DNA of 64,000 bases, from positions 558,001 through 622,000 of the forward strand of contig NHTQ01000001.1 of assembly GCA_002166865.1 (NCBI GenBank), in the 5' to 3' direction. Both the position numbers and the translations under genes were made by a program. How positions within the stretch are numbered: the first letter of the stretch is position 1; every line of letters starts with the position of its first letter. The notes under the pieces were generated by a model, which was given only the letters and a program-made list of their open reading frames with translations, made no database searches and was not told the DNA's origin. Source of the DNA: Rhodobacteraceae bacterium WFHF2C18. Lineage in GTDB: Bacteria; Pseudomonadota; Alphaproteobacteria; Rhodobacterales; Rhodobacteraceae. Shown here piece by piece: positions 26,941 to 35,788 of this stretch.

Positions 26941-27804
26941 ATGGCTCTCCCCGAGTTCTCTCTGCGTCAGCTGCTGGAAGCTGGCGTTCACTTCGGCCAC
27001 CAGACGCAGCGCTGGAACCCGCGCATGAGCGAGTTCATCTACGGCGAGCGCAACGGCATCCACATCATCGACCTGACCCAGACCGTCCCGATGCTGGACG
27101 CCGCTCTGAACGCCGTGCGTGAATGCGTCGCCAAGGGCGGTCGCGTGCTTTTCGTGGGCACCAAGCGCCAGGCCAGCCAGCCGATCGCCGAAGCGGCCGA
27201 GAAATGCGCGCAGTACTACATGAACCACCGCTGGCTGGGTGGCACGCTGACCAACTGGCAGACCGTCTCGAAGTCGATCAAGCGGCTGCAGGAAATCGAC
27301 GAGATCCTGGATGCCGGCGCCGAGGGCCTGACCAAGAAGGAACGCCTTGGCCTTGAGCGCGACCAGGAGAAGCTCCAGGCCAGCCTCGGCGGCATCCGTG
27401 AAATGGGCGGGCTGCCGGACATGCTGTTCGTCATCGACGTCAAGAAGGAGTCCCTGGCCATTGCCGAAGCTCAGAAGCTGAACATTCCCGTCGTTGCGGT
27501 CGTTGACACCAATTGCTCGCCCGAGGGGATCAACCACGTGATCCCGGGCAACGACGATGCGGCGCGCGCCATCTCGCTTTACTGCGACCTGGTCAGCCGG
27601 GCGGCGCTTGACGGCATGTCCGCGCAACTGGGCGCAGCCGGCGTGGACGTGGGCGCCATGGCCGAAACGCCGACCGAAGAGACCGTGGCCGAGGAAACCG
27701 CCGCGGCCGGGGCAGGCGTGGAAACCGGCGAGGTTTCCGAAGAGACCGCGCATGACGATACCCTCGCCAAGGACGCGCCCTACGCGCTGGAAAACAAGGA
27801 CTGA
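26941..27804 (+). CDS. rpsB: Small ribosomal subunit protein uS2
   Basis: A 287-residue ribosomal protein S2 of the 30S subunit. The N-terminus [19 protein letters not shown] is typical, and ATG 26941 has GGAAAGGA upstream. Further landmarks are [24 protein letters not shown] and [22 protein letters not shown]-terminal extension of about 45 residues is rich in Ala, Glu and Thr, as in other alphaproteobacterial S2 proteins, and is expected to be disordered. tsf follows after 77 bases. The codon choice is strongly biased (C- and G-ending codons), as expected for a highly expressed gene. Confidence 0.98.
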   Translation: MALPEFSLRQLLEAGVHFGHQTQRWNPRMSEFIYGERNGIHIIDLTQTVPMLDAALNAVRECVAKGGRVLFVGTKRQASQPIAEAAEKCAQYYMNHRWLGGTLTNWQTVSKSIKRLQEIDEILDAGAEGLTKKERLGLERDQEKLQASLGGIREMGGLPDMLFVIDVKKESLAIAEAQKLNIPVVAVVDTNCSPEGINHVIPGNDDAARAISLYCDLVSRAALDGMSAQLGAAGVDVGAMAETPTEETVAEETAAAGAGVETGEVSEETAHDDTLAKDAPYALENKD

Positions 27805-27881
27805 GGTCCTTCTGTTACGGAAATGACACGGGGGCGGGATAGGCCGTCCCCGGCTTGGACAATGACACGAGGAGAGCCATG

Positions 27882-28754
27882 ATGGCGATCACTGCAGCAC
27901 AGGTTAAGGAACTGCGCGACAAGACCGGCGCCGGGATGATGGACGCCAAGAAGGCCCTGAGCGAAACCGATGGCGACATGGACGCCGCTGTCGACTGGCT
28001 GCGGACCAAGGGTCTGGCCAAGGCCGCCAAGAAGTCCGGCCGCACCGCGGCCGAGGGCCTGGTGGCTGTTCAGGTCAAGGACGGGACCGGCGTTGCCGTC
28101 GAGGTCAACGCCGAAACCGACTTCGTCGCCAAGAACGCCGAGTTCCAGGAAATGGTCGGCAAGATCGCCGAAACGGCCCTTGAGGTGGAAACCGTCGACG
28201 AGCTGACCGCGGCGGATCTGGGCGGCAAGACGGTGGCCGACACCATCACCGACAAGATCGCCACCATCGGCGAAAACATGTCGCTGCGCCGGATGGCCAA
28301 GATCGAGGGCGGCACCGTTGTGTCTTACGTGCACAATGCCGTGACGCCCGGAATGGGCAAGATCGGCGTCCTGGTGGCCCTGAAAGGGGATGAGGCCTTC
28401 GGCAAGCAGGTGGCCATGCACATCGCCGCCGCCAGCCCCGCAGCCCTGAACGAGCAGGAACTCGACCCGGCGATCGTTGACAAGGAGCGTCAGGTCCAGA
28501 TCGAGATCGCCCGCGAATCCGGCAAGCCGGAAAACGTGATCGAGAAGATGATCGAAGGCCGGATGAAGAAATTCCTGTCGGAGGTCACGCTGATGGGTCA
28601 GGATTTCGTCGTCAATCCCGACCTGACCGTGGGCGCCGCCGCCGAAGAGGCCGGGGCCGAGATCCAGGGGTTTGTCCGGCTCGAGGTGGGCGAAGGTATC
28701 GAGGTCGAGAAAGAGGATTTCGCGGCCGAGGTCGCCAAGGCCGCTCAGGGCTGA
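27882..28754 (+). CDS. tsf: Elongation factor Ts
   Basis: A 290-residue guanine nucleotide exchange factor for EF-Tu. The N-terminal UBA-like domain ([18 protein letters not shown]) and the core motif [11 protein letters not shown] that displaces Mg-GDP from EF-Tu are intact. Paired ATG codons at 27879 and 27882 follow ACGAGGAGAG; 27882 gives the usual [12 protein letters not shown] start. It is co-transcribed with rpsB and closed by a strong terminator 31 bases downstream. The length is normal. Confidence 0.98.
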   Translation: MAITAAQVKELRDKTGAGMMDAKKALSETDGDMDAAVDWLRTKGLAKAAKKSGRTAAEGLVAVQVKDGTGVAVEVNAETDFVAKNAEFQEMVGKIAETALEVETVDELTAADLGGKTVADTITDKIATIGENMSLRRMAKIEGGTVVSYVHNAVTPGMGKIGVLVALKGDEAFGKQVAMHIAAASPAALNEQELDPAIVDKERQVQIEIARESGKPENVIEKMIEGRMKKFLSEVTLMGQDFVVNPDLTVGAAAEEAGAEIQGFVRLEVGEGIEVEKEDFAAEVAKAAQG

Positions 28755-28785
28755 TCGGTAACCCCATCGACGTCGTCAAAAGAAA

Positions 28786-28817
28786 ACGGTGCCGCCCTCG
28801 GGCGGCACCGTCATTTT
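28786..28817 (+). terminator. Rho-independent terminator of rpsB-tsf
   Basis: A perfect inverted repeat ACGGTGCCGCCC/GGGCGGCACCGT (28786-28797 and 28800-28811) is followed by CATTTTT. The left flank is A-rich (AAAAGAAA), so it can also work on the minus strand. Confidence 0.92.
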
Positions 28818-29063
28818 TGACACGCGGAACTTGGGGATGAGATCCGCAGGTCGGAAGGAACCGACCGTCGGCTTCGATCTATAGAAACCGGCGGCCGGCA
28901 TCCGGATGGTCCGGCGAACCGTAGAGCCCCGAAATCGCGGGGATGTCCGGCCCGTGTTCCAGGCTTTAAGCCACCACTCATGGAACGCCGACAAGATGCC
29001 CTTTAACCTTTCGGTAGCAAAGTCCGGTAATCCTTACCTTGCGTCATTTCGTGCGCGTGGCGA
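28818..29063. other. Non-coding stretch between tsf and the luxR-like gene
   Basis: About 250 bases without a supported gene. A 72-codon minus-strand frame that runs through the terminator has no recognisable features. A short inverted repeat GGTAA/TTACC at 29026-29038 lies 26 bases beyond the luxR stop. I see nothing else. Confidence 0.5.
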
Positions 29064-29819
29064 CTAGCGGTCAAGCACGAACATCTGATTCTGGAAAGCG
29101 GCCTTCAACACCGCTTGGGCAGTCGTTTCCACGCCCAGGGCATTTCGCGCCAGGCGCAGGTGCTTCTCCACGGTGGCCGGGGTCAAGCCCATGATCGTCG
29201 CGGTGTCCTGGATCGTCTTCCCGTCGCCGATCCACCCCAGAACTTCGCGCTGACGTTCGGTCAGCGTCCGGTTCGGCGTGCTATAGGGCAGGGTGATCAC
29301 CTTCAGGTGCACCGCGTTGTTCAACGCCAGGATGTCCTCTCCATGCGCCTGCCACAGGGCGTCGACCTCGTCCTGCGGGATGCCGGCACGTGCCGTCAGG
29401 GCGATGGCCCCCTTGGCCCGCGCCGACAGCGACTTGAAGCTGATTGTGTAACCGGCCGTGACATCGTGCTCGTGATTGAACTGGAGGACCTTTTCCTCTT
29501 CGGGGCCAAGCTCCCGGCGCGCCTGCATGTCGCGGATGAGGGACCAGGATCCGGCGCCTTCGTTCTTAAGCGCCCAACGAAGCATCGGAGCACGCAGATA
29601 CAGCCGGCGCCCAATGAAGGATTCGGTGTATGCCTCGTCGTGATTTGATAGCACGACGAAATCCTCGGGATCCCCGAGGGAATTCTCCGTCCGGTAGCGC
29701 GTATACCCGTAAAGGATCCGGTCAAAGCCGTAGGCCGCCATCTGATGCGTGTGCAGTGACCAGAGTTCCTCAATATTGCGCGCGTTCAAAAGCGCGTTCA
29801 GTTCCGCTCCGGCAATCAT
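29064..29819 (-). CDS. LuxR-family regulator, solo, atypical ligand site
   Basis: A 251-residue transcription factor with an autoinducer-binding-like domain (about residues 10-165) and a C-terminal LuxR helix-turn-helix (about 185-245: [22 protein letters not shown], then [16 protein letters not shown]). No luxI is in the window. Where TraR/LuxR have Trp57, Tyr61 and Asp70-Pro71, this protein reads EAYTESF and YLRAPM, so the usual acyl-homoserine-lactone contacts are not kept, though the later Trp (GAGSW) is. It may bind another ligand or none. ATG 29819 overlaps the aroQ stop by four bases (ATGA), so it is coupled to aroQ translation. Confidence 0.85.
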   Translation of the reverse strand: MIAGAELNALLNARNIEELWSLHTHQMAAYGFDRILYGYTRYRTENSLGDPEDFVVLSNHDEAYTESFIGRRLYLRAPMLRWALKNEGAGSWSLIRDMQARRELGPEEEKVLQFNHEHDVTAGYTISFKSLSARAKGAIALTARAGIPQDEVDALWQAHGEDILALNNAVHLKVITLPYSTPNRTLTERQREVLGWIGDGKTIQDTATIMGLTPATVEKHLRLARNALGVETTAQAVLKAAFQNQMFVLDR

Positions 29820-30259
29820 CCGGCAAGACCCAGGTGGCCTGCCATCGCACGGATTGCCAAGGGATAGCCCTGGGGCCCGAATCCGCAGATCACGCCCACG
29901 CAAACGGGCGCGATCCAGGACCGGTGGCGGAATTCCTCGCGGGCATGGACGTTGGACAGGTGCAGTTCGATCACCGGCAGGGATACGGCACTGACCGCAT
30001 CGCGCAGGGCAACGGAGGTATGCGTGTAGGCGGCCGCATTCAGGATGAGTCCGGCATGATGCTGGGCGGCCGACTGGATCATGTCCACAAGCGCGCCCTC
30101 GGAATTGCTCTGCGAAAACTCCAGCTTCAAGCCCAAGTCATGCGCGGTGTCGCGGCACATGGCCTCGATGTCGGGAAGGGTCGTCGCCCCGTAGATCTCG
30201 GGTTCTCGTTGGCCAAGAAGATTCAGGTTGGGCCCGTTCAGAACAGCGATCGAAACCAT
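29816..30259 (-). CDS. aroQ: Type II 3-dehydroquinate dehydratase
   Basis: A 147-residue shikimate-pathway enzyme that dehydrates 3-dehydroquinate; the family forms dodecamers in the cytoplasm. Landmarks are [17 protein letters not shown] with the catalytic Arg and Tyr, [25 protein letters not shown] and [15 protein letters not shown] with the catalytic His. The usual NPGA before YTHTS is here NAAA, so a proline-glycine pair is lost. The enzyme is probably still active, since the catalytic residues remain. ATG 30259 (MVSIAVLNG) is chosen over an upstream GTG. The luxR-like gene overlaps its stop. A second dehydratase elsewhere in the genome would suggest this copy is catabolic (quinate). Confidence 0.9.
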   Translation of the reverse strand: MVSIAVLNGPNLNLLGQREPEIYGATTLPDIEAMCRDTAHDLGLKLEFSQSNSEGALVDMIQSAAQHHAGLILNAAAYTHTSVALRDAVSAVSLPVIELHLSNVHAREEFRHRSWIAPVCVGVICGFGPQGYPLAIRAMAGHLGLAG

Positions 30260-30320
30260 GGCAGACTCACATCGTTTTCTATTTTTTAATGCGAGGGTCC
30301 GTAGGCTGTCGAGCGTGTAG

Positions 30321-30358
30321 GGAAACACACCGAATATTCATTCGACGATTGTGTTTCC
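30321..30358. promoter_or_regulatory. Inverted repeat upstream of aroQ
   Basis: GGAAACACA (30321-30329) and TGTGTTTCC (30350-30358) form a perfect 9-base inverted repeat with a 20-base AT-rich spacer, 62 bases before the aroQ start. It could be an operator or the hairpin that ends another transcript. No T run follows it on the minus strand. Confidence 0.45.
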
Positions 30359-30416
30359 TTTGCCGATGCACGTGCCCGGTATCAAAGCCTGGCTGATGCG
30401 GTCCGAATTTAATTTA

Positions 30417-30432
30417 CATAATACTGATTATG
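30417..30432. promoter_or_regulatory. AT-rich palindrome before the oxidase 3' end
   Basis: CATAAT-ACTG-ATTATG is a perfect 6-base inverted repeat within the only strongly AT-rich patch of this region (30407-30440). It lies in the 200-base gap between aroQ and the FAD oxidase. Function unknown; a regulator binding site is possible. Confidence 0.35.
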
Positions 30433-30461
30433 CGTATTACGGCTGCAATGCTTCGCGCAGC

Positions 30462-31769
30462 TCAGCCGCCCCGCCGGCTCCGCGCCGCCGCCAAGTGCAC
30501 CATGCGTGCACCGAATTCGTAGACGGCAGATTTCACAGCATGCAGCGGCTCGCGGTGCTCCGTGACCGGCACCAACGGGAGCATATCTTCCCTCTCGCTC
30601 AGCAACGCCTGGGCGGCCGCCTTCCCGAAGACGGTGCCGGGCGCGATCCCGCGGCCGGAATACCCGAAGATCGACAGCCCGCGCGGCCCCATGCGCAGGA
30701 TTCGCGGCAAATGATCGGAGGTCATCGCGATCCGGCCCGCCCAGGCGTGGTCGATCGGCGTATCGGCCAATCGCGGAAACAGGCGTTTCAACTTCCGTTT
30801 CGCCCAGCCAGCCTGGATGCCCACGTCGTCCCCCATGCCGCCAAGGATCACACGGCCGGCCGCATCGCGCCGCAACGCGGTCATTATCATACCGGTATCC
30901 CAACAGCCTTCGCCCCCCGGCAGGATGTCCCCGGTCATGTTGTCGCCAAGCGGTTCGGTCGCTATCTGGAAGAAATTCACGATCGGCACCGACGGCATCG
31001 GCGCCTGCGCGACGGGCCTGTGATAGGCGTTGGTGGCAACAAGCAGACGCGCCGCCCGCAGTTTGCCCCGTGCGGTGCGGATGATCCAGTGCCCGCTGCG
31101 GTATTCCGCGGAAACCGCCGGGCTTGCCTCGTGCAATTCCGCACCCGCGGCCTGCGCAGCCCGCGCCAGGCCGCGGGCATAGGCCAACGGCTGCACGGTG
31201 CCGGCGCGGGAATCGTGCAGCGCCCCGAAAAACGCATCTGTGCCAGTACGTTGCGATGTCTGTGCGCCGGTGAGCATCGCGACTGGCGCGCCCCGGGCGC
31301 TCAGTTGTCCCCGGCGCTCTTCCAGGTCAGCGAGCCCCCGTTTCGAATGCGCAAGATGCAGGGTTCCGGCCCGTTGCGGCTCACAGGCGATGCCATGCCT
31401 TTCGATCAGATCGAACACGAGCTCCGGCCCCTCGGCAAGCGCGCGATTAAGGCGTTCGCCCTGTGTGGGGCCAAGGCGATCGCAGACCGCATCGGGGGGA
31501 AGCCAAAGCCCGGCGTTGACCAGCCCGACGTTGCGACCCGACCCACCGTGACCGATCGTTTCGGCCTCCAGGAGAACGACGTCAGCGCCCTGCCCGGCGG
31601 CCTCCAACGCGGCGGAACACCCCGTGAAGCCGCCGCCGAGAATTGCGAGATCAGTCTCCCGGTCCCCCTGAAATTCAGTGGTTTCGGTGTCTTCAGCGGC
31701 GCTTTTCACCCAGAGGGCACCCAGCCCGGTCGCAGTGGACGCGCAGTGATCATCATTTTTGGCGGGCAT
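30462..31769 (-). CDS. FAD-dependent amine/amino-acid oxidase (PuuB/OrdL-like)
   Basis: A 435-residue flavoprotein of the DAO family. The dinucleotide fold is LAILGGGFTGCSAALEA (about residues 41-57), followed by the LLEAE stretch and the flavin-site motif HGGSGRNVGLVNAG. The C-terminal FAD motif is GYSGRGIAPGTVFG. The layout is that of gamma-glutamylputrescine oxidase and related enzymes, which oxidise a secondary or primary amine with O2. ATG 31769 is chosen; a GTG at 31802 is also in frame and neither has a good ribosome site. It may serve amine or lysine breakdown with the nearby glutaryl-CoA dehydrogenase; this rests on position only. Confidence 0.87.
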   Translation of the reverse strand: MPAKNDDHCASTATGLGALWVKSAAEDTETTEFQGDRETDLAILGGGFTGCSAALEAAGQGADVVLLEAETIGHGGSGRNVGLVNAGLWLPPDAVCDRLGPTQGERLNRALAEGPELVFDLIERHGIACEPQRAGTLHLAHSKRGLADLEERRGQLSARGAPVAMLTGAQTSQRTGTDAFFGALHDSRAGTVQPLAYARGLARAAQAAGAELHEASPAVSAEYRSGHWIIRTARGKLRAARLLVATNAYHRPVAQAPMPSVPIVNFFQIATEPLGDNMTGDILPGGEGCWDTGMIMTALRRDAAGRVILGGMGDDVGIQAGWAKRKLKRLFPRLADTPIDHAWAGRIAMTSDHLPRILRMGPRGLSIFGYSGRGIAPGTVFGKAAAQALLSEREDMLPLVPVTEHREPLHAVKSAVYEFGARMVHLAAARSRRGG

Positions 31770-31842
31770 CTTGTCGTCACGAACTCCCAACAGCGTGTCC
31801 ACTGTCAGTCATTCGAGGCCGCGGCGCAATCCCCCCGGCGCG

Positions 31843-33066
31843 TCAGAAGAACGCCTGCAGGCCGGTCTGCGCCCGGCCAAGGATCAAGGCGTGAATATCA
31901 TGCGTGCCCTCATAGGTGTTGACCGTTTCCAGGTTCATCATGTGGCGAATGACCTGATATTCCTCGGAAATCCCGTTCCCGCCGTGCATGTCGCGGGCCA
32001 TCCGCGCGATGTCCAGCGCCTTGCCGCAGTTGTTGCGCTTGATGAGCGAGATCATCTCGGGGGCCGCTTGCGCCTCGTCCATGAGCCGGCCCACTTGTAG
32101 CGCCGCCTGCAGGCCGAGCGCGATCTCGGTCTGCATGTCGGCAAGCTTCTTTTGAAAAAGCTGCGTTTGCGCCAGTGGGCGATTGAACTGCTTGCGCTCC
32201 AGCCCGTACTGGCGGGCGGCGTGCCAGCAGAACTCGGCGGCCCCCATGACCCCCCAGGCGATCCCGTACCGGGCCCGGTTCAGGCATCCGAACGGCCCCT
32301 TCAGTCCCTGCACGTTGGGCAGCAGCGCCTCCTCGCCGACCTCGACGCCGTCCATGACGATCTCGCCGGTGATGGAGGCGCGAAGGCTTTGTTTTCCAGC
32401 GATTTTCGGGGCCGACAACCCCGCTATCCCCTTGTCCAGGACAAAGCCGCGGATCTTGCCATCGTGGGCGTCGGACTTGGCCCAGACGACGAAAACGTCG
32501 GCGATCGGGCTGTTGGAAATCCACATCTTCGATCCGGTCAGGCGGTAGCCCGAGTCGGTTTTTTCGGCCCGGGTTTTCATGGCGGCGGGGTCACTGCCCG
32601 CATCCGGTTCGGTCAGGCCGAAGCAGCCGATCAAATCGCCTTTTGCCAGTCCGGGCAGGTACTTACGGCGCTGCTTTTCACTCCCGTAGGCGTAGATGGG
32701 ATACATCACCAGCGAAGACTGGACGCTCATCATGCTGCGGTATCCGGAATCCACGCGCTCTATCTCGCGCGCGACGAGGCCGTAGCTGACGTAACCGGCG
32801 GATAATCCACCATATTCTTCCGGTATCGTCGTGCCCAGAAGCCCCATGGACCCCATTTCGCGGAAGATTTCGGGATCGGTCTTTTCCTGCGCGTAGGCCT
32901 CGACCACCCGGGGCTGGAGGGTTTCCTGCGCGAAGGTGCGGGCGCTGTCGGCGATCATGCGCTCTTCTTCAAGTAGTTGATTTGGCAAAAGAAACGGGTC
33001 TGACCAGTCGAAGGATGCCAGATTGGGGCGGTCCTTGTCGCGCAGCTGGGGGGCATCGAGGCTCAT
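31843..33066 (-). CDS. gcdH: Glutaryl-CoA dehydrogenase
   Basis: A 407-residue acyl-CoA dehydrogenase that oxidises and decarboxylates glutaryl-CoA to crotonyl-CoA, the common step of lysine and tryptophan breakdown. Landmarks are [30 protein letters not shown] for the flavin and acyl site, the arginine of [11 protein letters not shown], and the catalytic glutamate in [20 protein letters not shown]. The sequence is closer to GcdH than to medium- or short-chain enzymes. AAGGAG precedes ATG 33066. It is divergent from a LysR gene with 104 bases between starts, which is the usual gcdH-gcdR arrangement. Confidence 0.95.
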   Translation of the reverse strand: MSLDAPQLRDKDRPNLASFDWSDPFLLPNQLLEEERMIADSARTFAQETLQPRVVEAYAQEKTDPEIFREMGSMGLLGTTIPEEYGGLSAGYVSYGLVAREIERVDSGYRSMMSVQSSLVMYPIYAYGSEKQRRKYLPGLAKGDLIGCFGLTEPDAGSDPAAMKTRAEKTDSGYRLTGSKMWISNSPIADVFVVWAKSDAHDGKIRGFVLDKGIAGLSAPKIAGKQSLRASITGEIVMDGVEVGEEALLPNVQGLKGPFGCLNRARYGIAWGVMGAAEFCWHAARQYGLERKQFNRPLAQTQLFQKKLADMQTEIALGLQAALQVGRLMDEAQAAPEMISLIKRNNCGKALDIARMARDMHGGNGISEEYQVIRHMMNLETVNTYEGTHDIHALILGRAQTGLQAFF

Positions 33067-33170
33067 GGCGGGGCTCCTTATGCGTTTTTCGCAGGTTTAT
33101 TGCACCATACCTTAACCCTGCAGTAAGAAATACCGACAATTCTGCATCAAATCATGAGGAAAATGCATAC

Positions 33171-34079
33171 ATGTCGAGCCCGCGCCGATTTCTGCCCTCG
33201 CTCACGGCCCTGCGCGCGCTGGAGGCGCTGCACCGGTCGGGCAGCGTGACCGAGGCCGCCGCGGACCTCGACCTGAGCCAGAGCGCGGTGAGCCGGCAGT
33301 TGCAGGCCCTGGAAAACCAGCTGGGCAAGACGCTCTTCCTGCGCGACGGGCGGCGCATGACGCTGACGCCGGAAGCCGCCGATTATGCCCGCGACATCCG
33401 CGCCGCCCTGCAGGCCATCACCCAGGCCTCGGTGAAGCTGACCGTCAATCCCGCGGGCGGAAGCCTGGATCTGGCCATCCTGCCCACCTTCGGGATGCGC
33501 TGGCTGGTGCCGCGCCTGCCCGATTTCGCCCGCGCCCACCCGGAGGTCACCATCAACCTGTCAACGCGGCTGAAACCCTTCAGCTTTGTCTCGGAACCCT
33601 TTGACGCGGCGATACATTTCGGCACGGCGGATTGGCCCGGGACACATGCCCTGCGCCTGAAGGCGGAACAGGTGGTGGCCGTCTGCGCCCCCGACCTGCT
33701 GGCGGGGCGCCGGATCGCGCGGGCGGCGGACCTGCTGTCGCTGCCGCTTCTGCACATCGAGACGCGGCCCGACGCCTGGAGCGCGTGGTTCGCGGCGCAT
33801 GGGGTGGTCCCCGGCCCGGTGACAGGCATGGTCTACGACCAGTTCTCGACCATCACGCAGGCGGCGCTGCACGGCCTGGGCGTGGCCTTGCTGCCCGACT
33901 ACCTGACCGAACAGGACCTGGCCACGGGGCGGCTGCAACGCGCCTGGGGCGGCCCGACGCCGAGCCCGGGGGCGTATTACCTTGTCTGGCCCGTCGAGAA
34001 GGCGCGCGATCCGGCATTGGCCAAGTTCCGGGACTGGCTGGCCGGGCAGACCGAGGACGAGGACCCCCTGCCCCGTTGA
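33171..34079 (+). CDS. LysR-family regulator of gcdH (GcvA subgroup)
   Basis: A 302-residue LysR-type transcription factor. The N-terminal winged helix-turn-helix (about residues 8-66) reads LTALRALEALHRSGSVTEAA and AVSRQLQALENQLGKTLF. The co-inducer domain (about 90-290) carries LDLAILPTFGMRWLVPRL and FDAAIHFG, both typical of the GcvA subgroup. ATG 33171 is preferred, with TGAGGAAAA upstream. The head-to-head position with gcdH makes it the likely glutarate- or glutaryl-CoA-responsive regulator (GcdR-like); this is inferred from position. The gene is followed by a GC-rich tandem repeat and the phosphate regulon on the other strand. Confidence 0.9.
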   Translation: MSSPRRFLPSLTALRALEALHRSGSVTEAAADLDLSQSAVSRQLQALENQLGKTLFLRDGRRMTLTPEAADYARDIRAALQAITQASVKLTVNPAGGSLDLAILPTFGMRWLVPRLPDFARAHPEVTINLSTRLKPFSFVSEPFDAAIHFGTADWPGTHALRLKAEQVVAVCAPDLLAGRRIARAADLLSLPLLHIETRPDAWSAWFAAHGVVPGPVTGMVYDQFSTITQAALHGLGVALLPDYLTEQDLATGRLQRAWGGPTPSPGAYYLVWPVEKARDPALAKFRDWLAGQTEDEDPLPR

Positions 34080-34219
34080 GTTCATGCGGCGATCGCATGT
34101 CGAACGGGGCGCCCGGCATGCCGTTCCGGCATACGCTTGCGTGGCGCCGACCGGTACGGATGGTACGAGCCGTACGGGCGAAGCGTACGGGCGGCGCGGC
34201 CTGGGGGCCGGTTGGCGAC

Positions 34220-34343
34220 GAGGCCCCGGCTCGGCGGCCGGGGCGTGGGTGGATGGACGGCGGCGAGGCCCCGGCGCGGCGGCCGGGGCGTGGGTGGATG
34301 GATGGGGGCGAGGCCCCGGCGCGGAGGCCGGGGCGGGGCGGGG
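34220..34343. repeat. 45-base tandem repeat, about 2.7 copies, with internal hairpins
   Basis: Units begin with GAGGCCCCGG at 34220, 34265 and 34310, giving a period of exactly 45. Each unit holds an inverted repeat of the CCCCGGC/GCCGGGG type followed by a spacer GTGGGTGGATGGA. The array lies between the convergent lysR-like gene and phoB and runs right up to the phoB stop at 34344. It may terminate or stabilise both messages. The 140 bases before it (34080-34219) contain repeated CGTACGG motifs but no gene. Confidence 0.8.
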
Positions 34344-35033
34344 TCAGCCCAGGGCGTAGCCGGCGCCGCGCACGGTGCGCAGCGGATCCTTGCCGCCGTG
34401 CTGGCACAGCGCCTTGCGCAGCCGGCCGATATGGACATCGACGGTCCGGGTATCGACGTAGATGTCCCGGCCCCAGACCCGGTCGAGAAGCTGTTCGCGG
34501 CTCCAGACGCGGCCGGGCTTTTCCATGAAGGTGGACAGCAGGCGGAATTCCGTCGGGCCGAGCTTCAGGGCCTTGTCGCCGCGCGTGACCCGGTGCGTTT
34601 CGGCATCGAGCACGATGTCCTCGTACTCCAGCCGCTCGCCCACGGTCGCGGGCCGGGTGCGGCGCAGTTGCGCGCGGACGCGGGCCATCAGTTCGATCAC
34701 CGAGTAGGGTTTGACGACATAGTCGTCGGCGCCGGTCTCCAGGCCGCGGACGCGGTCCACTTCCTCGGAGCGGGCCGAGAGCATGATGATCGGCACGCCG
34801 CGGGTTTCGGAGCGGGTCTTGAGCTGGCGGCAGACCTCGATGCCGGAGACGTTGGGCAGCATCCAGTCCAGCACGATGATGTCCGGCGCCGCCTCCTCGA
34901 CGAGCATCAACGCCTCCTCGCCGTTTTCGGCCTTGGTGACGGTGAAGCCGTCGGCTTCGAGGTTGTAGGCGAGGACCTCGCGTTGCGCGGGCTCATCCTC
35001 GACCAGCAGGACGGTGGGATGCTCGGATGCCAT
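34344..35033 (-). CDS. phoB: PhoB phosphate response regulator
   Basis: A 229-residue OmpR/PhoB-type regulator. The receiver domain has the acidic pair near residues 12-13 and phospho-acceptor Asp56 in IIVLDWMLPN, with the switch lysine in DDYVVKPYS. The winged-helix domain (about 135-229) ends with VDVHIGRLRKAL and RTVRGAGYAL. It is phosphorylated by PhoR and activates genes with Pho boxes. It is the last gene of the phoU-phoB end of the cluster, starting 19 bases after the phoU stop. ATG 35033 begins the receiver fold; the longer frame upstream lies in the phoU 3' end. Confidence 0.95.
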   Translation of the reverse strand: MASEHPTVLLVEDEPAQREVLAYNLEADGFTVTKAENGEEALMLVEEAAPDIIVLDWMLPNVSGIEVCRQLKTRSETRGVPIIMLSARSEEVDRVRGLETGADDYVVKPYSVIELMARVRAQLRRTRPATVGERLEYEDIVLDAETHRVTRGDKALKLGPTEFRLLSTFMEKPGRVWSREQLLDRVWGRDIYVDTRTVDVHIGRLRKALCQHGGKDPLRTVRGAGYALG

Positions 35034-35052
35034 TTTTCCGGTCTTCCTTGGT

Positions 35053-35778
35053 TCAGCTCCGGTCCGGCGGGGCGATTTGGGGATCAAGCGATGTCTTGTC
35101 GGCCTTGGGCCGGCGTTCCTCCGGCACCTCGCCGGTGACCAGATAGACCACCTGCTCGCAGATCGAGGTGACGTGGTCGCCCATGCGCTCGATGTTCTTG
35201 GCGATGAAGTGAAGGTGCATGCAGGCCGTGATGTTGCGCGGATCCTCCATCATGAAGGTGAGGAATTCGCGGAACAGGGCGTTGTACATCTGATCGACAT
35301 CGTGGTCGCGGTGGATGACCTCCTGCGCTAGGTCGGCATCGCGCTGGATATAGGCGTCCAGCGCGTCCTTGAGCATGCGCTCCACCTCCTTGGCCATGCG
35401 CCGCAGCGAACTGGGGGCACCGTTGACCTGGCTCATCTGGGCCAGGACGGTGGTGCGCTTGGCGATGTTCTTGGCGTAGTCGCCGATGCGCTCGAGGTTG
35501 CCCGACAGCTTGATGATGGACAGGATCAGGCGCAGGTCGACGGCCGTGGGCGCGCGCAGGGCGATGACGCGGGCGGCCTCTTCGTTGATCTGCTGTTCGA
35601 GGTCGTCGATCACGCGGTCGCGGTCGCGGACCTCTTCGGCCAGTTCCTCGTCGCGGGTTTCAAGCGACTTGGCGGCGTTCAGGATCGCGTCCTCGACCAG
35701 GCCGCCCATCTTCATGATGAGCGCCTGGATGGTTTCGAGATCCCGGTCGAACGCCGAGACGATGTGATTATCGCTCAT
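35053..35778 (-). CDS. phoU: PhoU, negative regulator of phosphate signalling
   Basis: A 241-residue all-helical protein with the two PhoU repeats. Metal-binding and fold motifs are seen as NLERIGDYAKNIAKR in the first half and NIERMGDHVTSICEQ in the second. It links the PstB transporter ATPase to the PhoR kinase, keeping the system off when phosphate is plentiful. ATG 35778 has AAGGAGCCCG upstream. The C-terminal 20 residues (after GEVPEERR) are a hydrophilic tail beyond the usual end. It lies 10 bases after pstB and 19 before phoB. Confidence 0.96.
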   Translation of the reverse strand: MSDNHIVSAFDRDLETIQALIMKMGGLVEDAILNAAKSLETRDEELAEEVRDRDRVIDDLEQQINEEAARVIALRAPTAVDLRLILSIIKLSGNLERIGDYAKNIAKRTTVLAQMSQVNGAPSSLRRMAKEVERMLKDALDAYIQRDADLAQEVIHRDHDVDQMYNALFREFLTFMMEDPRNITACMHLHFIAKNIERMGDHVTSICEQVVYLVTGEVPEERRPKADKTSLDPQIAPPDRS

Positions 35779-35788
35779 GTCGGGCTCC

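Noticed and set aside
28776-28994. A 72-codon minus-strand frame after tsf.
   Set aside because: It runs through the rpsB-tsf terminator hairpin and shows no family features.
33632-34528. Plus-strand frame with a 15-residue protein repeat (RRPGRGWMDGGEAPA type).
   Set aside because: The protein repeat is only the translation of the 45-base DNA repeat; the frame overlaps the lysR-like gene and phoB in wrong frames.
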